DNA of 64,000 bases from Ceratodon purpureus (Eukaryota > Streptophyta > Bryopsida > Pseudoditrichales > Ditrichaceae). Positions 44,568 to 55,375 of this stretch are shown piece by piece. Within the stretch, counting starts at the first letter, position 1, and the number at the start of each line of letters is the position of its first letter. The translations under genes and the position numbers were made by a program. The stretch lies in NCBI GenBank assembly GCA_014871385.1, contig CM026421.1, positions 26,778,752 through 26,842,751 on the forward strand, given 5' to 3'. The notes under the pieces were generated by a model, which did no database searches, was not told the DNA's origin, and saw only the letters and a list, made by a program, of their open reading frames with translations.

Positions 44568-45036
44568 TGTTGATGTACGAGGAAATTTCTAATGCTCACC
44601 AGACTTTGTAGCTCTCAGTGTGTACGAACTAGACGTAGATTAAAGCAACTACACATCAAGACGCAATAACTCAACGCACAGTACTCACACACAGTAACTG
44701 AGAATTCGTGAATGTATTAAGCAAGGATCAAGAACATGGCCATACTGCCTATGGCTGCTAAGCTGCTCCCACTGACACTACACAGTGGATTCTTGGAGCA
44801 TGGTACAGCCACTACACACCAGGAATCAAAGAGAGCTACTCCAGTCACAATCCCGGTATTTAATCCCTTGTGCTCCAGCTGTAATTTGGCGCGGAACTCC
44901 CAGTGATGATTACTTCTTCGGCAGAATTTAAAATGTATACGGCCGGGTCCAGCTGGTGCCACGTAACTCAGAAATGCTACGTACCCAGTCTGATCTGGTT
45001 AACCTATTGTGTAGATTTAAGACTAATATTCCAATA
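44568..45036 (-). repeat. 5' LTR of copia 1
   Basis: 469 bp, the same length as its partner with about seven substitutions and no indel. It should contain the element promoter. The small ORF inside it repeats in both LTRs and is not a gene. Confidence 0.95.
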
Positions 45037-45041
45037 CTAAT

Positions 45042-46440
45042 GAACCATACCAAACGACATTGTGTATAATGGCGCTTGAGGGAACGGTGTAGTTACACGT
45101 CAAATTATTTAGCTCTGTGTTATGCTATCACATACATCTGAATTCAAACACCATGGGGCTAACTCATGCCAGTTTTCTGTTCCATATTCTCTCTGGCTAA
45201 ATACGAACATGAGTGGATGCCTCGCAGGGAAAGTTGTGGTGATCTTTCAACTGTACTCTACAAAGCGGAAGCGTATACTAAAGCCTCATAAGGTTTTCAC
45301 TGCAATTTGAGGATTTTTAGAGTTTACTGGTAAGTAAATTTCACAAATCATTAAAAATTGGGCAGGCTTATTTCGAATGAGTGAATTACCACCACGCCAC
45401 ATCTGGTCACTTATCAATGCGTTCACTCCAGAGTCCAGGGCCATTATTGTTACACTTCCTAGTCTATCATTTCTAGCAGCTGCAAGCAATACTGGCCTTG
45501 ACTGCGCCCATAATTAAATAACCCAGTGTAAAAAAACCAGTCATTACAATCAATTTAAAAAACCTATTTCAATATATGTTAATTTCCAGCGATTGCATAT
45601 TATTCTTTTTATTTTTATTTTAAGCAATAAACGAAGATTCATTGCAAAAGGATAGATGACAAGCCCAAGCGATTGCATAGTATACACCCCGGGTAGGATG
45701 AAAGGTCAAGATCGACATAAACTGAACTGGCACGTACATCAATCACATTGAAGTGCAAATGTTGCACGTCCTGTCTTTGACCAAGACTTGATTCTCGAAG
45801 CGGCGGATTCTCCGAGGCCCGCAACGACTGAGAGCATACCACATGTATGCATTCTTAGCAACGTAGCATTTGGAGTAACGTCGACAGTGTCACACTCCAC
45901 AAGAGGTCTTGTTCTCTCCAGATTCTCACCGCTGGGAGAGGATATTCACATCAATCCAGTCACTTTCAGAAAATGGACCCAAGGTGTGTAGAACAAAAAA
46001 ATTATTGGCCGAAACAGCATTTGGTAGGCGCAGGCCGCTGTTTGATTTGAGAGTGATGGTAATGACACTAGTGCTGATAAGCGGCGCTACCCTTTGAGTT
46101 ACATGCAAGTAGGATGCTCCAACATGCAAGTAGGCTGCCAGATGTTGAAATCCGCGTTTATGAATTCGCTCAGTAAATCGTGGTATAAAAAGCTGCAATG
46201 TTTAGAAAAAGAAACAGCTAGGATGAAAACGCTACGTAAGAATCCCTGGATTTGTAACTAAGAGTTCCGGTTTGGTTGTGAAAACTACTGATCAAGTAAA
46301 TGATCAGATACAAATTCGTGGAAGGCCTCGGTGGTCAGGTGGAAGGCCTCGGGGGTCAGGTGGAAGCGTGTGTCTGTACCTCTAATCCAATGCCTCGGGG
46401 GGAGGATGAGGCTCCTTGTGAAAGCTACTTAAGAGAGTTT
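45042..46440. other. Intergenic stretch with exon-like minus-strand pieces
   Basis: No gene can be closed here. Minus-strand open pieces at 45639-45842 (with FNVIDVRASSVYVDLDLSSY) and 45926-46198 (with LHTLGPFSESDWIDVNILSQ) read like exon debris of some protein, but no splice chain or family is evident. Confidence 0.25.
46320..46361. repeat. Tandem 21-bp duplication upstream of the S1-like gene
   Basis: ggaaggcctcggtggtcaggt is followed at once by the same word with one change (t to g). It lies about 120 bp before the probable transcribed leader. Confidence 0.8.
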
Positions 46441-47013
46441 TGAGAACGCCAAACGCCCAACAGTTGCTCTGTCTTCCGCTTCTCTAGTTCAGAGTTCGGT
46501 ACCTGAGATACCATCATCAGAGGTCGAGGGATTTGGAGACTCGCCTTCAGCCTAAGGTAACAACTGAAGCTCAGTTCTCTCTCGTTTTCTCCTGAGATCA
46601 TGCTGCATGATGTGTATGTTGCAGCTTAATGCATTATTTCGATCCTGTGAATTTCTTTTTGTTTCAGCATGGGTTAAGTCTACTTGGGTACACGATTTTC
46701 GCTTGTTCACATCTCTGCAACTCGATTTCTACCTTGGCTTTGATGAATTCCATGCGAGCTGATCATCAGCCCATTATTTGTTCCTTTTTCTAAGCTTCTT
46801 CTCCGTGCATTTCCCTTGGATGAGCTAGCGTAAGTTTCCTGCATTTGTCTTTGTAACCAAATGTTAATTCCACAGTTTAGGTTGTAAGACAGCAGTTGTG
46901 GATTAATGCAACAACTTCAAGGTGTCGAAAGAATGATCAGCTACAATTACTCTATCCTTAACTTGCAAGTTGTAATTGACTGTGCTGCAGGCAGATCGGC
47001 ATTGCAGTTTACA

Positions 47014-47499
47014 ATGATGAACTCTAAGGCGGCCCTTCTGCTAATCCTAGCGATCAGTTCCGTTGCGCTGCTCACGTGCAGCCCGGCTGACGCGGCCGTG
47101 CCACACCGCATCGGCTCCGTGCAGCTCATCAACGCCGTGGGCGAGAAGGTGATCGTGCCGCTGTGCTCTGGCCCATACGGCGACCATCGTGGGCCAGCCT
47201 TCATAGACTTCCCCGGATCCGAGTCCTTCCAGTTCCCAGTGGACATCTTCATTCACGGTTGGACGTGCAGCTTCGAGTACGTGAACACAGCCGAAGGCGG
47301 CCGCAAGTACACCGCCAATGTGCTCGTATGGAAAGGCGTATTGCCAAAATCCAACAGCGCAGACGTGCCGGAGTATCCCTCTCTCGTGCCAGACTACGTG
47401 CCTTGCTACGATTGCATCTGGAAGATCCAACGCGATGGGTTCTACTTAGCTGATGATAAGAATCACACGGTCTTCCATTTTATCGGTCACTGGAAGTAG
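47014..47499 (+). CDS. Secreted S1-like self-incompatibility homologue (SPH)
   Basis: ATG 47014 opens 161 aa. Residues 1-27 form a classic signal peptide (MMNSK, then a Leu/Ile/Ala core, then ADA), so the product should be secreted. The mature part has the pattern of plant self-incompatibility S1 proteins: an early Cys (VPLCSGPY), F-P at the middle, WTCSFEY, and a C-terminal CYDCIWKIQRDGFYL, which is the C-x-x-C-x-W hallmark with a following Gly. Length fits the family (about 120-160 aa). The coding exon begins just after acceptor GTGCTGCAG at 46990; a leader exon probably ends at the donor near 46,557, so the intron lies in the 5' UTR. S1 itself acts in poppy pollen rejection; roles of most homologues are unknown. 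Confidence 0.8.
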   Translation: MMNSKAALLLILAISSVALLTCSPADAAVPHRIGSVQLINAVGEKVIVPLCSGPYGDHRGPAFIDFPGSESFQFPVDIFIHGWTCSFEYVNTAEGGRKYTANVLVWKGVLPKSNSADVPEYPSLVPDYVPCYDCIWKIQRDGFYLADDKNHTVFHFIGHWK

Positions 47500-48088
47500 G
47501 ACCTCCAACTGATTCAAGGATGATTCCTGTTTGCTGTAGAGTTGTGAGAATTGAGACTGTAACAACTCAGGCAATATTTAGCAGGTGTTATAATCATGGT
47601 CTTTTGGTTGTAGGATAGACCCTCAGTTGTTCTCACTGCCGGAAGGCCATAATAAAGAGAATCATCCTTCGTGTCCAGGAAAGCTTGGAGTTCGATCACA
47701 GTGTGTGTGTGGTTACCACCTTTTCTTTTTATCGTGAAGGTTTCGTGTGCGTGGATATGTTGGTGGAGGTTTCGTTTTCGGATAAGCTACATTAGTAGAT
47801 TGGAATTCTGTGGTATGACCTAATGTGTAAAAATTAGGTCTTGCGCTTCATTCCTCATATGTTGCATACCTGGTTGTGGTGACGCTTTGGAGGGGATTTC
47901 TCGTTGTGAGCCTGTCCTGAGCAATTTAGTCCGTCGGTTTGACAAATGAAATTAAAAATGCTTCAACGTATGATGCATCAAACACACATTGTGCCATAGA
48001 GTTTTGAATGATAAGAGTACAGATTCAAATGCCGGTTACAATCCTTACAGAGAAGTGTACATTGATCATACCAGCAGCATATTAGCTT

Positions 48089-48276
48089 TGTAGAAGCTGC
48101 CAACTCACCAGACAGCATGGCGGTATCCAAAGACCGGTAACTGAATCAGTTGCCGGTAACACTGGACTACCTGTAGTTAGTTATCAAGATCGGTGGCCCT
48201 GTACTTAACCAGGCTATGGGACATTTTTATTTTTTATCTGTGTTTACGCTTTTAGCTCAGACCTTAGTCCTCCACA
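48089..48276 (+). repeat. 5' LTR of copia 2
   Basis: 188 bp, TGTAGAAG ... CCACA, standard TG...CA ends. The partner at 54375-54562 has the same length. Confidence 0.97.
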
Positions 48277-48288
48277 TGGTATCAGAGC
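48277..48288 (+). other. Primer-binding site of copia 2 (tRNA-iMet 3' end)
   Basis: tggtatcagagc follows the LTR without a gap; it is complementary to the 3' end of plant initiator tRNA-Met, the commonest copia site in plants. Confidence 0.95.
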
Positions 48289-48486
48289 GGGGAATGTAGG
48301 CAGTATCGTCTTTTTCCAGAGGATCGAGCTTGCGGCGTCGTCCTTAGTAGAACATCGAGATACTGAGAAAGAGCAATAGCAGAACAAGAAGTAGTGTCTT
48401 TATTCCAGAGCTGAGCAGAGAAGCGTCAGTCTTAGTAGGATACAGAACTACCAAATAGAAGCAGATCACTGTTAACCTCTAGACTC

Positions 48487-51400
48487 ATGGCACTTAGAGA
48501 CGGAATGATGGGTGACTCGTCTAAACTCGAGGGGATCACAAACTATAGCGTCTGGTCTTTTAAAATGCAGAGCCTCCTGAATCGTGATGATGTCTGGCGT
48601 ATTGTAGACCCCCCTTCTGGAACTCTCGCCCCCACCAGCCCCATTGAAAAGGCTGCATTAGAAGTGTTGAAAAAGAAAGCACTGAGTATGATAGCACTGT
48701 CAGTTCATGATAATGTCAATCCATACATCATTAACATTAGAGAACCAGATGTCTGCTGGAATAAACTCAAAAGTCTCTATGCTAATGGGACTGACTCAAG
48801 AAAGCTGATGTTACGCAGGAGACTTGCTAACCTCAAAATGGATGAAAAAGAAACACGGGTGAGAGCACAATAAAGTGGACCACAAAGTGCAATATGTGAT
48901 CACTAAGAAGTGAATATGAAGTGTACTGTTTTTTAAAGCTCAAAGCTGATTTTGAGCATTTTGGTGAAGTTTTTGAGCATTTTAGTCACTTTTTAGGGTG
49001 TCATAAGGTATCTTACACGCATCTTCATAAAAAGATCATCCTCAATTAAAACTAAATTTGACCATTAGTTCTAAATCATGAAAATGAACTTTTCCGAAGT
49101 CTTGATTTCTCCATTTGGTGCCCTCTATTGTCTTTAGAGGATGTTTTTTCCAATTTAAAAAACAATGTTCGGTGAAAAAAAACTCACAAAAAGTAGCGCT
49201 GAAGTGACCCTCCTAAAAAACATCCCAGATACACTTATCGTCCATCCAAACTTCCGAACGAAGTAGGTGGTGCCCATTTCCACGACCACAATTCACGAAC
49301 GGAGGGCACCATCCGCTCAAAAGTGTTTTTTGACAAAGTTTGCACTCTTTTCTAGCCACTTTTTCAAATGACTGCATTCACTTTGTCGCACTTTGAGGTA
49401 CTCGTAGGGCATCGTAAACACCTTACCTTCTTATGCAAATTTCGAGGACTCAAGATGACCGAGTCTATTTTCTATATCTCATCCCGCTTTCAACATATCA
49501 AAAACTTATATGGCACTTTTCTTAGTGTTTACAACAACGGCTGAAATTGGCAATGAGCTAAGCACTTTTGTGGTCCACTTTATTGTGCTTCCCCCCACAC
49601 TCACTATTTTCTTGAGACAGGTAGAGGAACTGATAAACGAATTCGCATGTACGGGTGAGGTCATCTCTGACAGAGAGCTGGTTCAGCATACGCTACTCGC
49701 CCTACCTGCAAGTTATGAGGGACTGGTAAACACAGTCACGTACCAGTCAAACCTGCCCACTTTTGCAGATCTCACCATCCTGCTCTTAGAAGAAGAGCAG
49801 CGACGAGCTCTCCGCGACTCCAAGACGCAAGGCGACTCCGAAGCACTGCTGGTGAAAAGTGCGGGACGTCACTCTGCGCATCGCCGACCTAGCAACAACA
49901 ATCAAGATCAAGATCACCAGATCAAGATCAAGAAAAACGGAGTGACATGTCACTACTGCGGCAAGGTTGGCCATTGGATGAAACATTGTGTTGAGTTAGT
50001 TGCCGAAGTGAAGCGGCGTCGGGCATCACGTATCGACAAACCATCACTGAACGTGGTCGACAGTTGGGAGAGTGGAGATTCCGACTCTGACGGCCCCTAT
50101 GATCACAGCAGCAAAGATCACCTCTTAGAAGAAGCTGCCGAAGATGACCTGGAAGCTAATTTCACAGAGCTAAATCTTGCTAGCAATCAGGGAGATGAGT
50201 GGTACCTTGATAGTGGCGCCTCGCGCCATGTCACTGGCCAAAAGCAGCTTCTGTCAAAACTCAGAGCAGAGAACCGATCTAAGATTAGTACAGCAGGAGG
50301 TGACAAACTTGATGTAGCAGGAAAAGGATCGGTGTGTATTCCCACCACCTCTGGAGGAATAACATTTGATGATGTTCTATATGTCCCTGGTGTCACAAAG
50401 AATCTCTTGTCTGTCGGCACTATTACTGACTTACAAGAAAAGTACAAACTACTGTTTGATTCAAAACAAGTTTGGGTACTTCGTGACTTCCCTACTCCGA
50501 AACCTCACTCAGTGGTCACCACAGGCACTCGAGACCATCGCAATGGGTTGTACAGACTACGGCCTCCAGAGACCAGCATCTACAATGTCAACACTCATGA
50601 TTCCGAAGCTCATCTTTGGCACTGCAGAATGGGTCATGCCAACTACAAACTTGTGGCTTTCATGAGCAAGCACAAGAAAGCCACTGGTCTGCCGTCCCTC
50701 TCAGTACCGCAACACTTCTGCTCTAGCTGCCGCATCGGGAAGCAACATCGACAGCCAGTCAAGCGTTCAAATCAGGAGCGACTGAGAATCTCAATCTCAC
50801 CCAGCGTGAATTACCTCACAGGGACTCGCACCAACACACCGCTGGCTCTTCTTCATTCTGATCTCTGTGGTCCTCTCTCCACGCCTTCGCTTTCGGGATC
50901 CCGGTACGTTCTCACGATAACTGATGATTTCAGCAGGTTCACTTGGATTTTTCTCTTGAAACTCAAAAGTGAGACCCTGTCCAAATTCAAGCAGTTTAAA
51001 ACAATGATCGAATTGCACACCAACCACAAAATCAAGGCAATTAGATCTGATCGTGGCGGAGAGTACCTGTCAAAGGAGTTTAACTCGTTCTGTGAAGAGT
51101 TTGGTATCCTTCGCCAACTTACACAAAGCTTCACTCCACACCAAAACGGCGTGGCGGAACGCAAGAACCGCAGTCTGCTTGACAAAGCTCGAAGTATGGC
51201 ATTTGACTGTCATCTTCCAATTCACCTCTGGGCTGAAGCTGTCTCTACGGCGAACTACCTCATCAACCGCACCTCCACTCGTGCGAATAACGGTGATACT
51301 CCCTATGAGCGGTTCACAGGACAAAAACCCACCCTCAGCCACCTGAAGGTTTTTGGATGTAGGACGTTCGTCCTCACCACCAATCCTGCGTTGAAGAAAT

Positions 51401-53634
51401 GGGCCCCAAGGTCGACGGAGTGCATATTTCTCGGGTATGATCACAACTCTCGTGGATTCCGCAACTACCATCGTGCATCCAGGCGAATCTTCATCTCTAA
51501 AGATGTTGAGTTTGATGAACTAACCTTCTCTTTTGCCCCTTCTAAATGCACTAGTGACTCGCCCCATGCTTCTCACGAGGAACGGCACTCTTGGCCCATT
51601 GACCTAACCCCCTCCGAAAATAGCTCGGAGTCCAATCTCGGCACTACCAATAGCCAATTGCCACCTAATGTCAGCAACTCTCAGTTGGAAACGTCTAGAT
51701 TAGAAACACAGGTTCCAAGTCTCTCTAGATCTGAATCTAATTCCCAACATCCTACCCCTACTGTTGCTACTCCTACTCTGGTCTCTCCATCACAGAACGT
51801 CTATCCTGCCGTTGGAACACCTAGTTCCTCCCCTACTCGCCCAGTCACCGAGTCATCTGCAGATGTTCCCATAGAACCAGACCTCTCCCATCCTGCTCAG
51901 ATTCCTCTCATCACATATCAGCGCCGTTCGAGACAACCTGAGCAAGGCCAAGCAAGCGAGCTTCCCTCCGAAGCCTGCCCTAACCCCCAACTACCCGTCA
52001 CCCGCAGCGGAAGGATCAGCTTACCTCCTTCCAAACTTTTCGATTATCATCTCCATGTAGTCGAGCAACCCTTGACCACTCCTCTTCCTGACAGCGTCCA
52101 GACAGCGTTACAACATTCAGGGTGGCGCTCAGCAATGGAATCGGAACTTGCTTCCATTTCGAAAAATCACACCTGGGACACTGTCCCATTACCACCCGGC
52201 CGCAAGGCCATTAGTACCAAGTGGATTTTTCGAGTCAAAACTAACGCTGATGGGTCTACAGCGAAACTGAAAGCTCGTCTGGTTGCCAAGGGCTTTCAAC
52301 AAAAAGCCGGCACTGACTATAATGAAACGTTCGCACCTGTGATTAAGTGGAACACGCTCCGTAGCGTGGTTGCACTCGCCGGCCATCACGGTTGGAGCAT
52401 TCGCCACCTTGATGTCAAAACGGCATTCTTGAACGGTGAAATCGAGGAGGATCTCTATGTGACTCCTCCACCCGGCTATGAGAGCTCCACCCCTGCGAAC
52501 CACGTCTGCAAGCTGCGCAAGGCTCTGTATGGCCTCAAGCAAGCACCTCGTGCTTGGTACTGCAAGATTGATGGTTTTCTTGTGTCACAAGGCCTCCAAA
52601 AATCTACAGCTGATAGCAATCTTTACTTCCGCCAAGCTCATGGCAAACTTACCTTTCTGCTGCTATATGTCGATGATGTTTATATCACCGGCAGTGATGA
52701 TCCCCACATCGCCCAAGTAAGCACAGCGATCCAGGCTGCATTCGACATGAGCGACTTGGGGCGCCTCTCCTACTCCCTTGGACTGGAGTTCCTATTCACG
52801 GATTCCAGAATCCTTGCCACGCAGCGCCAGTACATTCGGGAGCTTCTAACCGAATTCTGCCTTGCCGACTGCCGTCCTGTCAATACTCCTATGGCTGAAA
52901 AGCTCCACCTGGAAACGGACATGTCCGCTCCAACCACCGACGCAGCCTTGTATCAGAAAATGGTGGGCAAGCTCATCTACCTGACACACACCCGACCCGA
53001 CATAGCGTTCGCTGTGAGCACCGTAAGTCGCTACATGAACCGGCCCCAAGAGCCCCATCTACAGGCTGTCAAACATATATACAGGTACCTTCGTTGCACT
53101 ACAGATCTTGCTCTGTAATACAAACGAGGGGAGGAAGATTACCTGTGTGGTTACACTGATGCAGACTGGGCCGGTGATGTCCAAGACCGCAAATCTACCA
53201 CTGGATTTGTATTCCTGTTGGGCAGTACTCCCATAACGTGGAACTCAAGGAAACAGCCGACCGTGGCATTATCCTCCACAGAGGCGGAATACATGGCCAT
53301 AACAGAGGGCGCCAAGGAGGCCACTTGGCTGCGCCGACTCCTCGAAGAGCTACAGCTGCTTGATCCGGAGACTCCTACAGTGATCCACGGAGATAACCAA
53401 GGAAGCCTCAACCTTTCCTTCAATCTTGTCTACGACGGGAGGACAAAGCATGTTGAAGTGCGTCACCACTTCATACGTGAAAAAATCCAATCCAAGGAAA
53501 TTGCACTGGAGTACGTACCAACACAGGATCAGGTTGCTGATGTCTTCACAAAGGCACTCGGACGGACAGCCTTCGAAAGAATACGAAGTCAGCTAGGCTT
53601 AGTAAGAATCGACACTGTTACAACAAGAAAGTAG
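48487..53634 (+). pseudogene. Copia 2 gag-pol, interrupted
   Basis: ATG 48487 starts Gag (NYSVWSFKMQSLLNRDDVW). After the nested element the same frame resumes at 49601 and holds a CCHC knuckle CHYCGKVGHWMKHC (about 49,950), protease WYLDSGASRHVTG (about 50,200), GAG-pre-integrase HLWHCRMGH with CSSCRIGKQH, integrase HSDLCGP, RSDRGGEY and NGVAERKN (about 50,850-51,165), reverse transcriptase with YVDD at about 52,665, and RNase [11 protein letters not shown] ... STEAEYMA after 53,150. A TAA at 53116-53118 cuts the frame between reverse transcriptase and RNase H; no other break is seen up to TAG 53634. Apart from the nested insert and this stop, the polyprotein is open throughout. Confidence 0.93.
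48857..49596. mobile_element. Nested non-autonomous TIR element inside copia 2 gag
   Basis: A 740-bp insert has inverted ends: agcacaataaagtggaccac on the left (48863 on) and its reverse complement gtggtccactttattgtgct on the right, within arms of about 34 bp (one-base difference inside). ACAC flanks it at 48853-48856 and 49597-49600. Removing the insert and one ACAC brings the two halves of gag into one frame. It encodes no transposase. The 4-bp duplication does not by itself name a superfamily. Confidence 0.88.
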
Positions 53635-53669
53635 TGATTGACGAATTCGTGCATTGATGGAAGCTGCAA

Positions 53670-54308
53670 TTACAAGCCATAGAAGGCTGGGCACTTCTCA
53701 GCATCTGGAGGACCCCCCTCCAAGGAAACATATGAAGGCACAATTCTGAAACTCAAACTAAAATACCTAACCCTAGCTTCGATTTCCTTTAGGTCCTCAG
53801 ATAGGAGGCACCGATACAATTCTACCTCTGTTGCTAATCGCAGGACAGACTTAGGGCTATCAACACTACCGGGAGCTGTAACAATCGCCCCAGGTGATTC
53901 AACAAGGATAGCCTTCAAAGCTCCCCACTCCAGCGAAGCTTCAACAACGCACCTCCACTGCCTGTTAACCTGATGTAGCTGCAGGATGATCCCAGGGGAT
54001 CGCGCCAAAACAGGCCAAACCCTCTTCTCGACAACCTTGTCCGGCAGTGCCGCAATGAGGTTTCCAAGAACCCTACAATTGTCTGCCTCTGTCCGCTGCT
54101 CACCATCGTCCGTTGAAACACGACGCCACCGCCCCAGCCATCTCCACAACAAACTGGACACTGCACTCACCAATTTCTGAAGAACGAGACTTATGATCTC
54201 CTCTTCAAGGGTCTGCACCAGCCATCGCCACGACAAACAATGAGGCAAAGATAGACTGATCACGAAGGTGTACAAGGTCCCTGTCAATCGCTCCCACGAG
54301 ATCGCCAT
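53670..54308 (-). CDS. Antisense ORF with F-box-like segment, between pol and 3' LTR of copia 2
   Basis: ATG 54308 to TAA 53670 gives 212 aa on the strand opposite to gag-pol. Residues about 87-135 read LIAALPDKVVEKRVWPVLAR, then LHQVNRQWRCVVEASLEWGA, then LKAI. The spacing of Leu-Pro, Val/Trp and a Trp near the end fits an F-box or F-box-like helix bundle common in plant proteins. The rest is Leu/Trp-rich at the start and acidic to hydrophobic at the end. It lies wholly inside the element, 36 bp from the end of pol and about 66 bp from the 3' LTR. It is uninterrupted although gag-pol is not. It is most likely a captured or accessory gene; no promoter has been shown. Confidence 0.55.
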   Translation of the reverse strand: MAISWERLTGTLYTFVISLSLPHCLSWRWLVQTLEEEIISLVLQKLVSAVSSLLWRWLGRWRRVSTDDGEQRTEADNCRVLGNLIAALPDKVVEKRVWPVLARSPGIILQLHQVNRQWRCVVEASLEWGALKAILVESPGAIVTAPGSVDSPKSVLRLATEVELYRCLLSEDLKEIEARVRYFSLSFRIVPSYVSLEGGPPDAEKCPAFYGL

Positions 54309-54360
54309 ACTCAGAGTACCGCCATGGCCAGCCGCTCAAGTGACAAGTAACCTGGCCCCT

Positions 54361-54374
54361 AGAGCGAGGGGGAG
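54361..54374 (+). other. Polypurine tract of copia 2
   Basis: agagcgagggggag directly precedes the 3' LTR. Confidence 0.9.
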
Positions 54375-54562
54375 TGTAGAAGCTGCCAACTCACCAGACA
54401 GCATGGCGGTATCCAAAGACCGGTAACTGAATCAGTTGCCGGTAACACTGGACTACCTGTAGTTAGTTATCAAGATCCGTGGCCCTGTACTTAACCAGGC
54501 TATGGGACATTTTTATTTTTTATCTGTGTTTACGCTTTTAGCTCAGACCTTAGTCCTCTACA
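54375..54562 (+). repeat. 3' LTR of copia 2
   Basis: 188 bp, TGTAGAAG ... CTACA, two substitutions from the 5' LTR (g/c in gatcggtgg and c/t near the end). Confidence 0.97.
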
Positions 54563-54915
54563 AGCTTGGTAGTTCAGATCATGGGTGACTATTTACTTCA
54601 CCGTGAAATAATTTGTACATCCTTCAACAGCCGCCAGAAAAAAAAGCAGAGGCCTATACTTAGAACTTTGTGCAACTAATGCCACATTAACCACCAAGAA
54701 AATCCAATAAACCTTCACCTGAGCTGGAAACTGAGCAGACAAAACAAAGAGCTACCTAATTCAAGCAGACCTTTGTTAGAACAAGCTCCAAATATCATGA
54801 TGTATGAAAACATCCCTGAGAATACTGTACAGAATTCAGAAAGAAAGGAAAAATACTACCTCCCAGCTGAGGACGCCACGAGAACATGATCGACTCGATC
54901 AAGACTAACTTCTAA

Positions 54916-55140
54916 TTAGGCACTAAGGGTCAAGGAGAGGACGTCGTTTAAGTTGTAATGCACAGATTTAGGGTTAGCTACTGGCTGAAAGACGATCTTC
55001 ATATCCGGTCTTACTTCCAGACGGAGTGGGAAACCTGGGTCTTGGTTTTTGCTGATCTTAGTGATGTTGGCATCTCGGTGATCACGAACAGTCACAACCA
55101 CCTTCACTTTGGGTGTTCGACCCACCAAAAACCCTGTCAC
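54916..55140 (-). CDS. Small exon-like ORF, unassigned
   Basis: An open frame follows a possible acceptor (CTGTGACAG) and ends at TAA. It reads as alternating strands (VKVVVTVRDH, LRLEVRPDMKIVFQPV), like a beta-rich domain, but no ATG, partner exon or family could be found. Confidence 0.25.
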   Translation of the reverse strand: MTGFLVGRTPKVKVVVTVRDHRDANITKISKNQDPGFPLRLEVRPDMKIVFQPVANPKSVHYNLNDVLSLTLSA

Positions 55141-55190
55141 AGGTCACCACAATGGTCAGCACCATATGGCAACACTAATCTATGGACTAG

Positions 55191-55277
55191 GTAACTTGGG
55201 GGACGAGGAGGGTTACGGGATGTAGCCGAGTCCGGTGGACGAGGCTCATCCGTAACCCTCCTCGTCCCCCTGGTTAC
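55191..55277. repeat. GC-rich perfect-core hairpin
   Basis: Arms 55191-55218 and 55250-55277 (gtaac...gggggacgaggagggttacgg and its reverse complement) differ at only three bases and enclose a 31-base loop. Confidence 0.85.
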
Positions 55278-55307
55278 CGTACATAACCATCGGTCGTTGG
55301 ACGGATT

Positions 55308-55375
55308 CGCTGCTTTTCGTTAGATGCTTTTCGTTAGATTTTCTGCTTTTCGTTGGATTCGCTGCTTTTCGTTGT
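55308..55375. repeat. TGCTTTTCGTT short tandem repeat
   Basis: Four imperfect copies of tgcttttcgtt separated by 3-8 bases. Confidence 0.75.

Larger units (their letters stand above)
39208..45041 (-). mobile_element. Ty1/copia retrotransposon 1, full length with 5-bp TSD
   Basis: The element spans 39213-45036 (5824 bp) in minus orientation. LTRs of 469 bp lie at both ends. CTAAT flanks it at 39208-39212 and 45037-45041, the target duplication. Order on the minus strand is 5' LTR, primer-binding site, Gag, protease, integrase, reverse transcriptase, RNase H, polypurine tract, 3' LTR. The two LTRs differ at about seven sites (roughly 1.5%). The coding region carries a frameshift and two nonsense codons, so this copy is not expected to move by itself. 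Confidence 0.95.
48084..54567 (+). mobile_element. Ty1/copia retrotransposon 2 with nested insertion and 5-bp TSD
   Basis: The element spans 48089-54562 (6474 bp). LTRs of 188 bp differ at two sites. AGCTT flanks it on both sides (48084-48088 and 54563-54567). Order is LTR, tRNA-iMet primer site, gag-pol, antisense ORF, polypurine tract, LTR. Gag is split by a 740-bp TIR element and pol has one nonsense codon. Low LTR divergence implies a fairly recent insertion. Confidence 0.97.

Noticed and set aside
48860..49600. Intron within copia 2 gag
   Set aside because: Inverted ends and a target duplication show an insertion; the boundaries are not GT-AG.
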